From Dolomedes plantarius (Eukaryota; Arthropoda; Arachnida; Araneae; Dolomedidae): a stretch of 64,000 nt of DNA. The notes below the pieces were generated by a model, which saw only the letters and a list, made by a program, of their open reading frames with translations, did not search any database and was not told where the DNA came from. Shown here one piece after another: positions 1-10,729 of the stretch (position 1 is the stretch's first letter; each line of letters opens with the position of its first letter). The stretch spans positions 67,357,068 to 67,421,067 of the forward strand of contig OU015503.1 of assembly GCA_907164885.2 (NCBI GenBank), given 5' to 3'. The position numbers and the translations under genes are program-made.

Positions 1-240
1 TGAAGTTGTGAGTAATATGTGTAGATGAAGTATGAAATATTTAGTAGGAGTGTATACATATATGTGTTTAATAGTCAATAAATCAATTTGTCAGTGCAAA
101 CCAGAGTTGTTTCTACCATTTGGAGTCACAATGAATGCAATGTACTAACCCCATCCTTAAGGAATTAATCAACTAATCCAAAATCCAAAATCCTAATTAT
201 TATTTATTATAAATACTCCATATAATCTTTCACCGTCACA
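1..240 (+). mobile_element. 3' end of an LTR, cut by window start
   Basis: This stretch matches, in reverse complement and with scattered differences, the left part of the solo LTR at 12384-13753. It ends in a CACCGTCACA-like terminus at about 240, matching the CACCGCCACA end of that LTR. The rest of this LTR lies outside the window. Orientation is opposite to the 12384 copy, so the two are separate insertions and not a pair bounding one element. Confidence 0.6.
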
Positions 241-269
241 TAGGTCATGGCTACAAGTTCTCAAATTTA

Positions 270-462
270 CCTCTGGAGGTGCGGGGTCAAGGGTTCCGGT
301 CTCGTCACTCAACTCGGTTCAAAATTACGGTACCGGTCATTTAGCCAAGTCGAACTCCGAACCTTGTGGTGCTAATTCAAAACAGGAGCCGCCCCTTCCA
401 GCCCAATAGCCTATTAGTACCTGGTTAATGGAATCTCCAACCAGGGGGCATTAGCAACAAAT
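270..462 (+). repeat. SINE-B fragment (3' body)
   Basis: Matches the body of the tRNA-derived SINE at 5368-5645: the blocks around 'tcaaaattacggt', 'tagccaagtcgaactc' and 'gtggtgctaatt' occur in the same order. It ends in the tail 'ccagggggcattagcaaca', shared with other SINE-B copies and with the LINE 3' end near 9040. The tRNA-like head is missing. Confidence 0.6.
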
Positions 463-464
463 AT

Positions 465-598
465 ATATTGTGGAAACTCGATCTATCGTTTTTCAAGGGA
501 CTGACTGAACTGAACGATAAATGCGGGAACATAACAAAGCAATGATAGTCGGGACTGGTTGAAATAAACGGCACATAAGGGTGAACGATGATTCGGGG

Positions 599-661
<63 letters not shown>

Positions 662-1032
662 AACACGATAGACTCCCGTATAACACGATTAAAATGTTAC
701 TCGTTGTATGAAATCGTGTTGTACGAGTAAACATCTTGTATTGCGCGAATGATGTTAAGGTAATATGTTAGAGCGACAATTATCATGTACCTAGTTTATA
801 TTCTTGTATCTTTTATTATGTATAAAGTTTAATTTAAGCTTAAATAATCTTAATTTTGCTCTATTTCGCCAACTTATAAAAGTTTACTTACAGAATGTGT
901 AATTTAATTGACAAAGCATTGCAACACTCTCAAAATCGTTGAAAATCCTTGTGTATAAAAATAAATGTATGCACAGTGTTTAAAAGGGAGAATTCCTGCA
1001 TTTTACTCGATAGTGCGTTATACGGGAAATAA
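465..1032. mobile_element. pogo-like MITE fragments with (TA)n
   Basis: Positions 470-600 match the left half of the short inverted-repeat element at 51636-51811, which has 'cgatctatcgtttttcaagg' near its end. A pure (TA)n tract fills about 603-659. From 668 a second element begins 'gactcccgtataacacgat'; an inverted counterpart 'gttatacgggaaa' lies near 1020-1030. Both end types resemble pogo/Tigger non-autonomous elements with CAGTGGAA- or CTCCCGTATAAC-type ends. Family assignment is inference. Confidence 0.4.
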
Positions 1033-1833
1033 AGTAGCTTCCAATGTTATAGTAAGAAACTATGAAACAGGTATGTCGTAACTGCATATTCCAAGCAAAA
1101 TGTTTCTATAGTTTTATGACTTTAAAAGAACGTTTTGACCATGTAAAATTTGTTCATTCTCAAATTCATACAGTTGCTGTTCAATCAAATTTTGCAAATT
1201 TACTCTCCAGTTATAGCTACTGATTATTGTTTGGATTATTATTAGCTATTAAAACATTCTTCTCTGTTGATCGTTTTCGTCAACATAGATTCACTCTGCT
1301 TTAATTAGTATGTTTGGGTTTATTTTGTACCCTTCGATGATACCAACGATGGTTCGATAGTTCTGTATACATTCAGCACTTGCTTTAAGGATATAATCTT
1401 TTATCAACACTATGGTGCTATTGTTATCACTTGCCAGAGTTTCATTCAGGTCTGCGTTTCATTCTCTCATAAGTTCTTTATCGGTGGAAGGAAAAATTGT
1501 GAATATAATCATAAATGAGCATACCTTGATGCTTAAAAATAGTCTCGAACCAAGTTTTGTTCTGTTTACCTTATTTAAACTCTAGACCAGTCTTGTCCAA
1601 CCAGCGGCGGGGGATGGCCGAAAGTGTTTATCTTAAGCTAAAAGTTCTCCGGAATTGCCCTTTGCTTAAGAATGCAAACGTGATGACGTCACCTTCCCAC
1701 GTGTAAATTAAAAACTCTGTGCATTGTGGAGGAATAAATAATTAGACGAGACGTCATCACGTGATCGGACTCAGAAAAGAGCTAAAGGAAGCGATATTCT
1801 ACCGCGTGGGCGACTGCAAAAAAAAAAAATATT
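1033..1833. other. unassigned spacer with a small inverted repeat
   Basis: No coding region or recognisable element. The one visible structure is the inverted pair 'cgtgatgacgtcacc' near 1679 and 'gacgtcatcacg' near 1750, about 60 bp apart, each holding a CRE-like TGACGTCA octamer. This may be the core of a degraded foldback element. Confidence 0.3.
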
Positions 1834-2160
1834 TCAGGTAGTCTCTTCTAACCAATCTACCTCGGGTTATTAACGTAGAATTACTTGTCGTTGCTTACCT
1901 CTTTTGTATGTATATATGTATGTATGTGTTATGTATACTATATGTATCTATATATATGTACGTATGTACATATATACATATATGTATGTCAACATTTTGA
2001 CGCATTTTGGTACTTTTCTGTTTAACTGTTTACTGCTTGTCCAACGATACAGACTGGGTTTGGAGCGCTGCCCAAAGCGTAACTCGCAAGGTAGGGGGGA
2101 CGGTTTTAGCGTCTGAAATTTTGCTTTCCAGAGGACTGTTATGGAGGAACGTAATCCTAC
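1834..2160 (+). repeat. microsatellite-carrying repeat, copy 1
   Basis: A dispersed repeat of two conserved halves around a variable simple-repeat core. The left half starts 'tcaggtagtctcttctaa' and runs through 'attacttgtcgttgcttacc'. The core (about 1905-1990) is TATG/TACA-rich. The right half runs from 'cgcattttggtacttttctg' through 'gactgggtttgg' to 'ggaggaacgtaatcc'. Other copies lie at 18812-19815, 31740-31963, 43325-43427 (left half) and 43556-43895. No coding potential is evident. Confidence 0.75.
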
Positions 2161-2309
2161 TTTTAAAAAAAAACTGCAGCATTGTATATTTGACGTTCCT
2201 TTTTTGTACGTTATGTAACGTATTTTTATGATGTCTTTCTTTATTTAATGACACGAATAAAAAGCACTATTATTATTATGCTGGTGAATTTTTCTTAACC
2301 CCACACACA

Positions 2310-2478
2310 CCGACAGAAAAGGCTAGGGCACTGTCGTACGGTACCACAGTTTGTGGGTTCAACTATTGGCATGGTCGTTTGTATCCGTTTGGAATCAGCT
2401 TTAAGCAGTAGTTCCCATTCTAATTAGCCCTTGTATATAACGAAAAATGACCGCAACGCTCTGAATCAACCAACCACA
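2310..2478 (+). repeat. SINE-A, degraded copy
   Basis: tRNA-derived short element with 'ggctagggcac' in the A-box region and a decayed B box 'gtgggttcaac', followed by the family body 'gcatggtcgtttgtatccg...ctttaagcagtag...attagccc'. It aligns with the copies at 4352-4525 and 50582-50762. Confidence 0.7.
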
Positions 2479-2682
2479 AACCGACCAACCCGCGGTCCTG
2501 GACATCTGGTAATGCGGCCCCACTAGGTCGTAATCTTGTTAAGACCTATCTTACCACAGAAAAATATCCCTCTCTTAACAATCCCGCCTCTTTCGTGTCA
2601 TTGCTTTTCTCACTACCTACACTTCGCACCCCAGCAAGAAAAGTGACACAACACAAAAATGCAGCATTTGAGAAAAATCAAC

Positions 2683-3391
2683 TTAAGGGGATCCAGGACA
2701 CATATTAAAATTTTTTTTATTTATTGAGTTAAAATTTTGAATTTTTTTCTGATGCTTAACCATATAATTTGTAAACAAAATCACATCATAAAACTTCTCA
2801 AAAAGTTTTTTAAAATTTTAAAATTTAAAATTTTTAATAGAAGTGGGGTAATTTAAAATCGTTATAACTCAAAATATTATTGGTCGAATTTCAATTTTTT
2901 TTCATTTAATTAAACAGAAATATTTAAGTTTTAATTATGATTCACCATTTTTTAAAAAATATTAATTTTTTAAAAAATTAAAAATATTTAGATTAAAAAT
3001 TACGAAAAAAATGATGTAACTTATTTTTAAAAAATCATATTTTCAAAAGTAAATATTTTTTTTCAAATTTGCTGAATCAAAATTAAAGTAAAATAGTTGA
3101 AGAAGACATGGTACAAGTTTCAACCATTTATTTTTAACAGTTCTTGATTTATAACAATTTAAAAACGAGAAACGGGGAAAAAACCCATCATGCTGAAAAA
3201 CGCACTTACAGGTTTAAACAACGATTGGCAACTATTAGAATGTTGCAAAAAAAAATAACAATCTATCCTGTCCTAATTAAGATAGAAACATGGTTTAAAC
3301 GTCATTTTAAGCGCTAACGAACACACAAATTTTTAATGCAGTAAAATTTTTTTCTAAAATTCGAACAATTTTGTGTCCTGGACCCCCTTAA
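2683..3391. mobile_element. TTAA-flanked MITE, family 1, complete
   Basis: A 701-bp non-coding element lies between TTAA tetranucleotides (2683-2686 and 3388-3391). Its ends are inverted: 'ggggatccaggacaca' on the left and 'tgtgtcctggaccccc' on the right. The interior is extremely AT-rich and has no ORF. A diverged copy in the opposite orientation is at about 24290-26260. TTAA targets are typical of piggyBac-type transposition, but no transposase is present, so the superfamily is inferred only. Confidence 0.65.
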
Positions 3392-4154
3392 AGAATACTA
3401 TACAGCTTGAAATAGCATTACAATAAAACTGATACAGTACAACTGCCCTCCGGTGGACAAATTGCGAGATAGATATGTGTCCTTTTTCGTGCACGATGGG
3501 GCACTTCATACATATTTTTCAATGACATAACCTCAAAATTGCCGTTTTTTTTTACCCGTGCCACTTTTATTGCCGGGGTGCCACTTGCTAACAGCTCTTT
3601 TCAAAGATGAAACACTCGAAGGGCAAAACTAGATCAAAAACTTATGGTGAGTACCGTAAGAACTCACTAAGACTCAAAATCGCTTAGACTAGTCATTCAA
3701 AAATCAGTTTTGCAAAAACGAAGTAAAATATCTAAGTATATTTATGTAACTCTCTTTCTCGATTTTATAATTAAAAATTCTTAAAAATAAAAGAAATTTT
3801 TATACTTATACACATTAATTATATTGCATATGCTCCCCAATAGAAGCTATAAGTTTTGACACTCATGCTTTAGATTCTAAACGTGTTCTGTCGTATTTAC
3901 ATCCGGTATAATTTTTTATTCCTTCAGGGCAATTAGAGAACATTTAAAGCAGTATACTGTGGGTAATTCTCTGGGTAGAATTGGAAATGATGTTAAAGGT
4001 TGACTTTTTATAACAAATGCTTCAATTTATGTCTCAAATGTTAAACTATGATATTTGTACTTTAAATTTTGGTGGAATCAGTGTATGACAATACACCCTT
4101 ACACCAGCATTATAACTTTTGCATCTGTTTGACAGCTAGTTTGGTTTGAAGCTC
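3392..4154. other. unassigned AT-rich spacer
   Basis: No coding region, RNA gene or repeat boundary recognised. Only short homopolymer runs are visible. Confidence 0.4.
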
Positions 4155-4313
4155 TACGGTAAACTTTTTGCTAGACGAGGTCTAATTAGACCGGGACCTA
4201 CAGTTGAAAGCCGGTTCCGAATGGCTACAAACATCCCTGCAAACAGTGGGACTCGAACACACAGTATTTGAACCGAATGTCAGAATCCTAGCCATTAAGG
4301 CATCACCTGGCTA
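4155..4313 (-). repeat. SINE-A, antisense copy
   Basis: Reverse complement reads as SINE-A: a tRNA-like head with 'aatggctaggattctgac', a B box 'gttcgagtccc', then 'tttgtagccattcgg' and 'gtaggtcccggtctaatta'. It faces the sense copy starting 39 bp downstream, so the two form an inverted pair. Confidence 0.75.
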
Positions 4314-4351
4314 GTTTTTACAACTAGAAAACAGGTTTTCGACTATCATCG

Positions 4352-4525
4352 CTGGACGGTAGCCGAATGCGTAGGGCACTGGATTTGATACCAGAATCTG
4401 TGGGTTCGAGTCCTGGCATGGACGTTTGTAGCCGTCTGGAATCGGCTATAAACAGTAGGTCCCGGTCTAATTAGCCCTCTTGCAGCGAAAACTGACAGTA
4501 GTTCTCCAAAACAAGTCAAACCATC
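4352..4525 (+). repeat. SINE-A, sense copy
   Basis: tRNA-derived SINE with an A-box-like 'tagccgaatgcgtaggg' and the B box 'gggttcgagtcc' about 45 bp on. The non-tRNA body contains 'catggacgtttgtagccg', 'taaacagtaggtcccgg' and 'taattagccc'. RNA polymerase III internal-promoter layout is implied by the two boxes. Confidence 0.8.
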
Positions 4526-5367
4526 TTGAATATCACCATGCAATTATTAGGCCAACCATACCTGAGAACATTAATTTTCTTTATCCTTTTAATACTGCTA
4601 TTGAAAGTGTTGTTTTGCTTAATTTTTATAGAGCAAATTTCAAATTTCAATCCTTTTCCCAATTTCTCGGTGGCAACGGGATATATTACTTGGCAAATCT
4701 TATTGCTCCTCTAACGGTCTCTATAGATAATGATAGTTAATATGACTTCGCTACAGAGAAATCGGCAAATCTCTGCCTCGTATTTTTCTTTTTGACTTAT
4801 TTCTTGCAGTTATGCGTCCTATTCCAATAGGCAGCCTCCATGATTATCACGTCTTTCTGTTGTGATATAATGTCGTATTATTTGAATTATATGATGATTT
4901 CCATAACTATAACATCGGAATAATGACATCGGAAAGCGCTGAATGGCCCCGGTTAACTATTGTAGCAATTCCTGTAATGGATTTTCCTTTTTCTTAATAT
5001 AAATCAAACACTTGCCCGAGAATATTGAACATAGTTTCTTTCTTTGAATGAGCGATTCATGTCATTAAAACATTGAAATATTTCTAGGAAAACTTTACTG
5101 AATAATTTAAGGAGAAGATATTTTTAGAGGGTTCCCCAGAAACGAGATTTGTTTTTCATTGCTATGTACATTTTAGGAAAGAAACAATTTACTGACGATT
5201 AAATTATTTCTTTAATAAAACGTGTTTTTATATATAAAGATCACTTTGCTTTCGAAAAATACTGAATAAATTTGATACTTTATGTGTAATAAAATAGAAA
5301 CTATAAAAAGCATTTTCAGTTTTTTAATGTATTTGCTGAACCAATGCAAATCAAAAACTTTCCCGCG
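4526..5367. other. unassigned AT-rich spacer
   Basis: Short frames exist in both directions, but none carries a recognisable domain and base composition is as in flanking repeats. Nothing else seen. Confidence 0.35.
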
Positions 5368-5645
5368 GACCAGAGGTAATCTAGTGGTAGTGCGTTGGAT
5401 TTTGGCACCGAGGGTGCTCGGATCGAATCCCGACAAGCACCATTGAATACCTTCGTGTCTTAGCCGGATATGGACACGTTTAATTCGTAAACCGGAAAGT
5501 CCTTCTATGAGGTCAGTGGGTGAGGAAGGTACTATCCGCCCAGATGTCACCTCGGTCAAAATTATGGTGGCAGTTAGCCAAGTCGGACTCAGACTCTTGG
5601 GGTGCTATTATAAACTGGAGCCGCACTACTCAGCCTGAAGCCTAA
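5368..5645 (+). repeat. SINE-B, near full length
   Basis: tRNA-derived SINE. The head has an A-box region 'tctagtggtagtgcg' and a B box 'ggatcgaatcccg'. The body follows with 'ataccttcgtgtct', 'aaaccggaaagtcc', 'gaggtcagtgggtg', 'tcaaaattatggtggcag' and 'gagccgcactactcagcc'. Its 3' body passes directly into the 235-bp tandem array at 5640-6890, whose unit is this same body. Related copies: 17853-18190, 29452-29785 and partial 270-462, 41836-41985. Confidence 0.8.
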
Positions 5646-6890
5646 ATGGACTTCCTGGTTCGAAACTTCCGGACAGGGGGGACAACAAGGACTTTCCCAG
5701 GAATATCCTTGTTGTCCCCCCTGTCCTTCTATGAGGTCAGTGGGTGGGGAAGGTACTATCCGCCCAGATGTCACCCCTGCGGGTGCTCGGTCAAAATTAT
5801 GGTGGCAGTTAGCCAAGTCGGACTCAGACTCTTGTGGTGCTATTATAAACTTGAGCCGCACTACTCAGCCTGAAGCCTAAATGGACCTCCTGGTTCGGAA
5901 CTTCCGGACAGGGGGGACAACAAGGACTTTCCCAGGAATATCCTTGTTGTCCCCCCTGTCCTTCTATGAGGTCAGTGGGTGGGGAAGGTACTATCCTCCC
6001 AGATGTCACCCCTGCGGGTGCTCGGTCAAAATTATGGTGGCAGTTAGCCAAGTCGGACTCAGACTCTTGTGGTGCTATTATAAACTTGAGCCGCACTACT
6101 CAGCCTGAAGCCTAAATGGACCTCCTGGTTCGGAACTTCCGGACAGGGGGGACAACAAGGACTTTCCCAGGAATATCCTTGTTGTCCCCCCTGTCCTTCT
6201 ATGAGGTCAGTGGGTGGGGAAGGTACTATCCGCCCAGATGTCACCCCTGGGGGTGCTCGGTCAAAATTATGGTGGCAGTTAGCCAAGTCGGACTCAGACT
6301 CTTGTGGTGCTATTATAAACTGGAGCCGTACTACTCAGCTTGAAGCCTATATGGGCCTCCTGGTTCGGAACTTCCGGACAGGGGGGACAACAAGGACTTT
6401 CCCAGGAATATCCTTGTTGTCCCCCCTGTCTTTCTATGAGGTCAGTGGGTGGGGAAGGTACTATCCGCCCAGATGTCACCCTGGGGGTGCTCGGTCAGAA
6501 TTATGGTGGCAGTTAGCCAAGTCGGACTCAGACTCTTGTGGTGCTATTATAAGCCGGAGCCGCACTACTCAGCCTGAAGCCTAAATGGACCTCCTGGTTC
6601 GGAACTTCCGGACAGGGGGGACAACAAGGACTTTCCCAGGAATATCCTTGTTGTCCCCCCTGTCCTTCTATGAGGTCAGTGGGTGGGGAAGGTACTATCC
6701 GCCTAGATGTCACCACTGGGGGTGCTCGGTCAAAATTATGGTGGCAGTTAACCAAGTCGGACTCAGACTCTTGTAGTGCTATTATAAACCAGAGCCGCAC
6801 TACTCAGCCTGAAGCCTATATGGACCTCCTGGTTCGGAACTTCCGGACATGGGGGGACAACAAGGACTTTCCCAGGAATATTGAACTATA
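5640..6890 (+). repeat. 235-bp tandem array derived from SINE-B
   Basis: Five full units and a partial sixth. The block 'tcctggttcgg(a)aacttccgg' recurs near 5655, 5890, 6125, 6360, 6594 and 6829, a 235-bp period, with units nearly identical. Each full unit contains SINE-B 3' body sequence plus a perfect hairpin: 'gacaggggggacaacaagga', a 14-nt loop, then its reverse complement. Short frames on both strands inside the units are by-products of the repetition, since 235 is not a multiple of 3. I infer recent amplification from the low divergence. Confidence 0.92.
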
Positions 6891-6894
6891 ACTT

Positions 6895-7935
6895 CTAGTT
6901 TACTTCTTCTAGGAATCAGTCGTAGACGCATATTTCAACGAATACCATTTCTTCCAGCTTTTACTCATCGCCTCTTATTTTTGGTTCAATTTTCGATAAA
7001 TAAATGTGGCTGATCACGTTTGCCACACACTGTATGTCAAGAAATAACTTGGATATTTATCACTAACAATCATTTGAGAAATATCGCCGAAAAATTGGGA
7101 TACTTCTTTTTCAATTCAAATAAATTTCCACTTGGAAGAGTATAATTAAGGATGCGGAATTTTCGTACTTACGAAATAGATGCGAATAAATACGAAATTG
7201 ACCGATATGAGAGAATAAATACGAAAATTATTTTGTTACTACTTTGCGGCGAAAACTCACACTGCTTCGGATTTGCTCCGAATTTCACCCGGACAGTTTG
7301 TCCTTATCGGAGGCTAACCTAAAAATCTAACTGTAAAAAAATCAACAATCAAGTTTTCTGGAGCAATTTAGTAGATTTAAGAACGTTTCTCGGGCACCAA
7401 TGTCAAGGGTATTTAAGCTACTTACAATAGTCAACCAAAAGACTCCCGTTGATGCAATACAGATTTTAACTGCAACGAAATGCTGCTACCTTAACTTTGA
7501 GAAGGCTATACAAATCCTCTAGAGTCCCGTTAACAGAGTAGATGCTGAGATATTGTAGTATGTATCACATAGTAATTTATGACAGATGACAAATATTTAA
7601 AGAACATAATGGGGAGACTACTGCAATGTTAGCTTTTAACTAAGAATTTTGAAACTTAGCTGTCCAAGTAAGTAAAATTGTAAATTTTTTAATAAGTGCG
7701 AAATTTTTGGATTTATTTATTTATTTATTTATTTATTTGCGAATAAAGGCAAAATTTTATATATTGTATTTTTTGTTGTTTTTGTTGTTGCGAAATTTCG
7801 ATATTTTTAAGCGAAATTTACGTATCCCTAATTATAATATAAGAAGTATAACCTTTAGCTTACGGGGTCCCTTTTTTCGATTCCCTATTTAGAACTGGAA
7901 ATTTCATACCCCCTTTGTAAGAACGGCCTTTAAGG
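6895..7935. other. unassigned AT-rich spacer with (ATTT)n
   Basis: A (TTTA)n tract lies at about 7711-7738. Around 7150-7230 and 7690-7830 there are loose repeats of 'gcgaaatttt' and 'gaataaatacgaaa'. No gene recognised. Confidence 0.4.
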
Positions 7936-7939
7936 GTTT

Positions 7940-8153
<214 letters not shown>

Positions 8154-8300
8154 TTCTTTCGTCCGTAGTCTTGGGATACATGCTATCCCACCCCGTAAGG
8201 AAAAGGTTAAGAGAATAAAACGTATTAATCCCAATTACCGATTTAGATAACAATTGAACGCTTACAAACTCTAAAATTAAAATCATAACATAACACATCC

Positions 8301-9055
8301 ACTTGCAGGAAATGACGAGGCAGACTATTTGGCAAATGAGAATGCTGATGAGCCTTTATGCACCTCTCACTGTATAACGCTCCTCGAACTCTATTCTATT
8401 AGAAAAAATGTGGATAGGCAGATTTGGATTGTGCCCCCGGGACACTCTTGGTATCATGGTGATTGTACCTGAAGATCCCTTGTCCTCATCTGCGACAGAC
8501 CCTCTCAAACGCCACACTCTCGTTTTTGCAGTGGCCATCTGATGCTGTGTTTGCATTCATGCACTCTGCTCTGCTGTGCCTTGGGGAATCTAGTGATTGA
8601 TGTTCACTCCGTACTCTGCATATGCGTGGATCGCCTCCTCTTTCGGTCCGGATGCAGAGCATCAAAGAACCCGGGGTCCGGGGGTCAAATGGTGACAATG
8701 GGGGCGGGGGACACTAGATCAAGAAACACGAGGGACCTTGGGGGCTTACCGTGACTAATGTGACTAATGTTACCGTGACTAATGTGATGACAGGAGTCGG
8801 GGGTCTGCATGCAGAGAACTCTGCACGAATGCATATGCACCATGAAGAGTCTCACATGCAGCAGTGGTCGAAAGACTCATCCCGTCTGCCTTATGAAATT
8901 TGGACAAGGTCTCCCCAGCGCACATTCTCGACTGCCTGGGGTTGGCTCTCGACGACCTTTTTTTCAGATACTCTTTTGGTTTTAGATTTTGTGCGGGTGA
9001 ATGGACTCGTGGTTTTGGTCTAGCTGGGGTTAGACGGGGAGATTAGCAACAACAA
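8301..9055 (+). pseudogene. decayed 3' end of a non-LTR retrotransposon (RNase H region to tail)
   Basis: At 8299-8373 one frame reads with the RNase H signature [12 protein letters not shown], matching the GN(E/D)xADxLA motif of the RNase H domain in LINE ORF2 proteins. At 8880-9023 frames carry a short C-terminal stretch with 'HILDCLG' and a terminal 'LLVLDFVRVNGL', which I recall from arthropod LINE ORF2 C-termini. The segment between these is scrambled, with frameshifts and stops. After the stop at 9023 the tail 'gggagattagcaacaacaac' follows, the same tail type as SINE-B. No reverse transcriptase is left, so the copy is 5' truncated and dead. Confidence 0.6.
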
Positions 9056-9612
9056 CCACAATAAAATTAAAAACAACTGCACCTTTAAGCAGTGAAATAC
9101 CCACATACAGCAATTTGGACTCAAAATATACACAAAAAAAAAGATTATTTAGCTTCAACAACGACACGTAATATAAGAACAATCGTTAATAATTATTATG
9201 TGACACCATCGAAATTTAAATATCCAGTGATTGTTCTGGTTACTGACATTTCCCAATACTCAGCTTGTTCAGTCAGGACTCTGACAGTTTACGCTTCTAT
9301 ACTACATGATTGTTTGCTGACACATCCGGAAAATCGTATCATTAATTACTTTCTTAACATTTCCTCGACACTGACACTATTTAAAAAAAAAGAAGTGAAA
9401 CAGTTTGATTAGTGTAACAGTTTGATTCTGTAGCTATTAGAAACTTGTCAAAACCAGCTCCTTGATAGTAATTTGTTACAAAATGTTTGTATTGGAAAGG
9501 ATCTTAATTATAAAGTTAAAATCCTTTTCTTTTTTCACTACAAAAGTGTTTTCAAAAGATGTTTTGTTTCTTTTATTTAACTTTGTGTAATTTTTTCAAT
9601 TCATTTACATAA
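9056..9612. other. unassigned AT-rich spacer
   Basis: A 106-codon frame at 9092-9412 has no recognisable domain and its composition looks like flanking non-coding DNA. Nothing else identified. Confidence 0.35.
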
Positions 9613-9935
9613 TATATTGTTGATATTTGCTTTTCATATACGTATATTGTTAATATTTACTATTCATAAACATATATTGTTGATATTTAATATTCATATA
9701 CATATGTTGTTGATATTTTCTATCCTTATACGTATATTGTTTATATTTGCTATTTATATACATATATTGTTGACATTTGCTATTCATTTATGTGTATTGT
9801 TAATATTTACTATTCATAAACATGTATTGTTAATATTTACTATTCATAAACATGTAATGTTAATATTTACCATTCATAAACATGTAATGTTAATATTCAC
9901 TATTCATATAGATATATTGTGAACATTTACTTTTC
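9613..9935 (+). repeat. 30-bp minisatellite, about 11 units
   Basis: Consensus is close to 'tattgttaatatttactatt' followed by 'cataaacatg', repeated with substitutions. The 30-bp period keeps one frame open and gives a repetitive 10-residue pattern, but there is no start context, domain or conservation argument for a protein. Confidence 0.85.
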
Positions 9936-10729
9936 TTTATCTATTCACAAGTATAGTCATTAGAAATGAAACGTTTTATCTTGTAATTCCATAGATGAAG
10001 GAAATTTTCTAGTATACCCCGAACATGGGTTCGATATAAACGAGTCTATTTCCTTGTTTAGTTGTCAAAAACACATTAAACCAGGTACGAGATGCTAGTC
10101 GGTTACAACATTTTTGAAAGTAATGTTTTAAAGTATACGTATATATATATAAACTTTCTCAAGGCATTTATTCAAATTTTCTGATACTGATATGTAGTGT
10201 TTCTGTGTATATAATGATCAGTATATTGATTTAGATAAAAATATTTATTTCTTACAGAGAATAGTAAAATTTTGCCTAATATCCTGAGCTTGGATTTAGT
10301 ATAAACTACATAGTCTTCTCTTCAACAGTGTATCACAAAGTAGGAACTAATATGAGACGCTTTTATATGTTCTTAGTCACGTCTCTCTCTATCGAGTTAC
10401 TATTGATATACTTTTTCAACTATTACATTTCAAGTGTACCCAATTCCGACTTTTAAAATGCAGGTATTTTGAAGTACGCCTTAGTATCCGCTACGGGAAT
10501 TTCAGATTTTAGGTTACATGTTTAAAAGATTTAAAGTTATGACCACAAACATACTCCAAGTAGAAGCTCTTAAGCTTAAGAATTGAGAGGATAGATATAT
10601 AAGCCTTTAAAATGGACGTTGATAAACATTAGAAAACTAACAGTCATTATAAACGTTAAACGTTCAAATAATATTTGAATAAACCAGTGGATGAAGGTGA
10701 TTCGTGATAATGTTTCAATAATAGTCTCT
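9936..10729. other. unassigned AT-rich spacer
   Basis: No gene or bounded repeat recognised. Isolated words of the downstream 138-bp unit, such as 'gtctctctctat', appear near 10380 but are not enough to call a diverged unit. Confidence 0.3.

Noticed and set aside
483..734. Frames rich in alternating Tyr-Ile (also at 7987, 20580, 36163, 43123 and elsewhere)
   Set aside because: Direct translations of (TA)n tracts with no domain or start context.
5646..6891. Many overlapping 60-127 residue frames on both strands with proline/serine-rich products
   Set aside because: They repeat with the 235-bp tandem unit, appear on both strands and change frame from unit to unit; they are by-products of the repeat.
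9617..9922. 101-codon repetitive frame with 10-residue period
   Set aside because: A 30-bp minisatellite keeps the frame open automatically; nothing supports expression.
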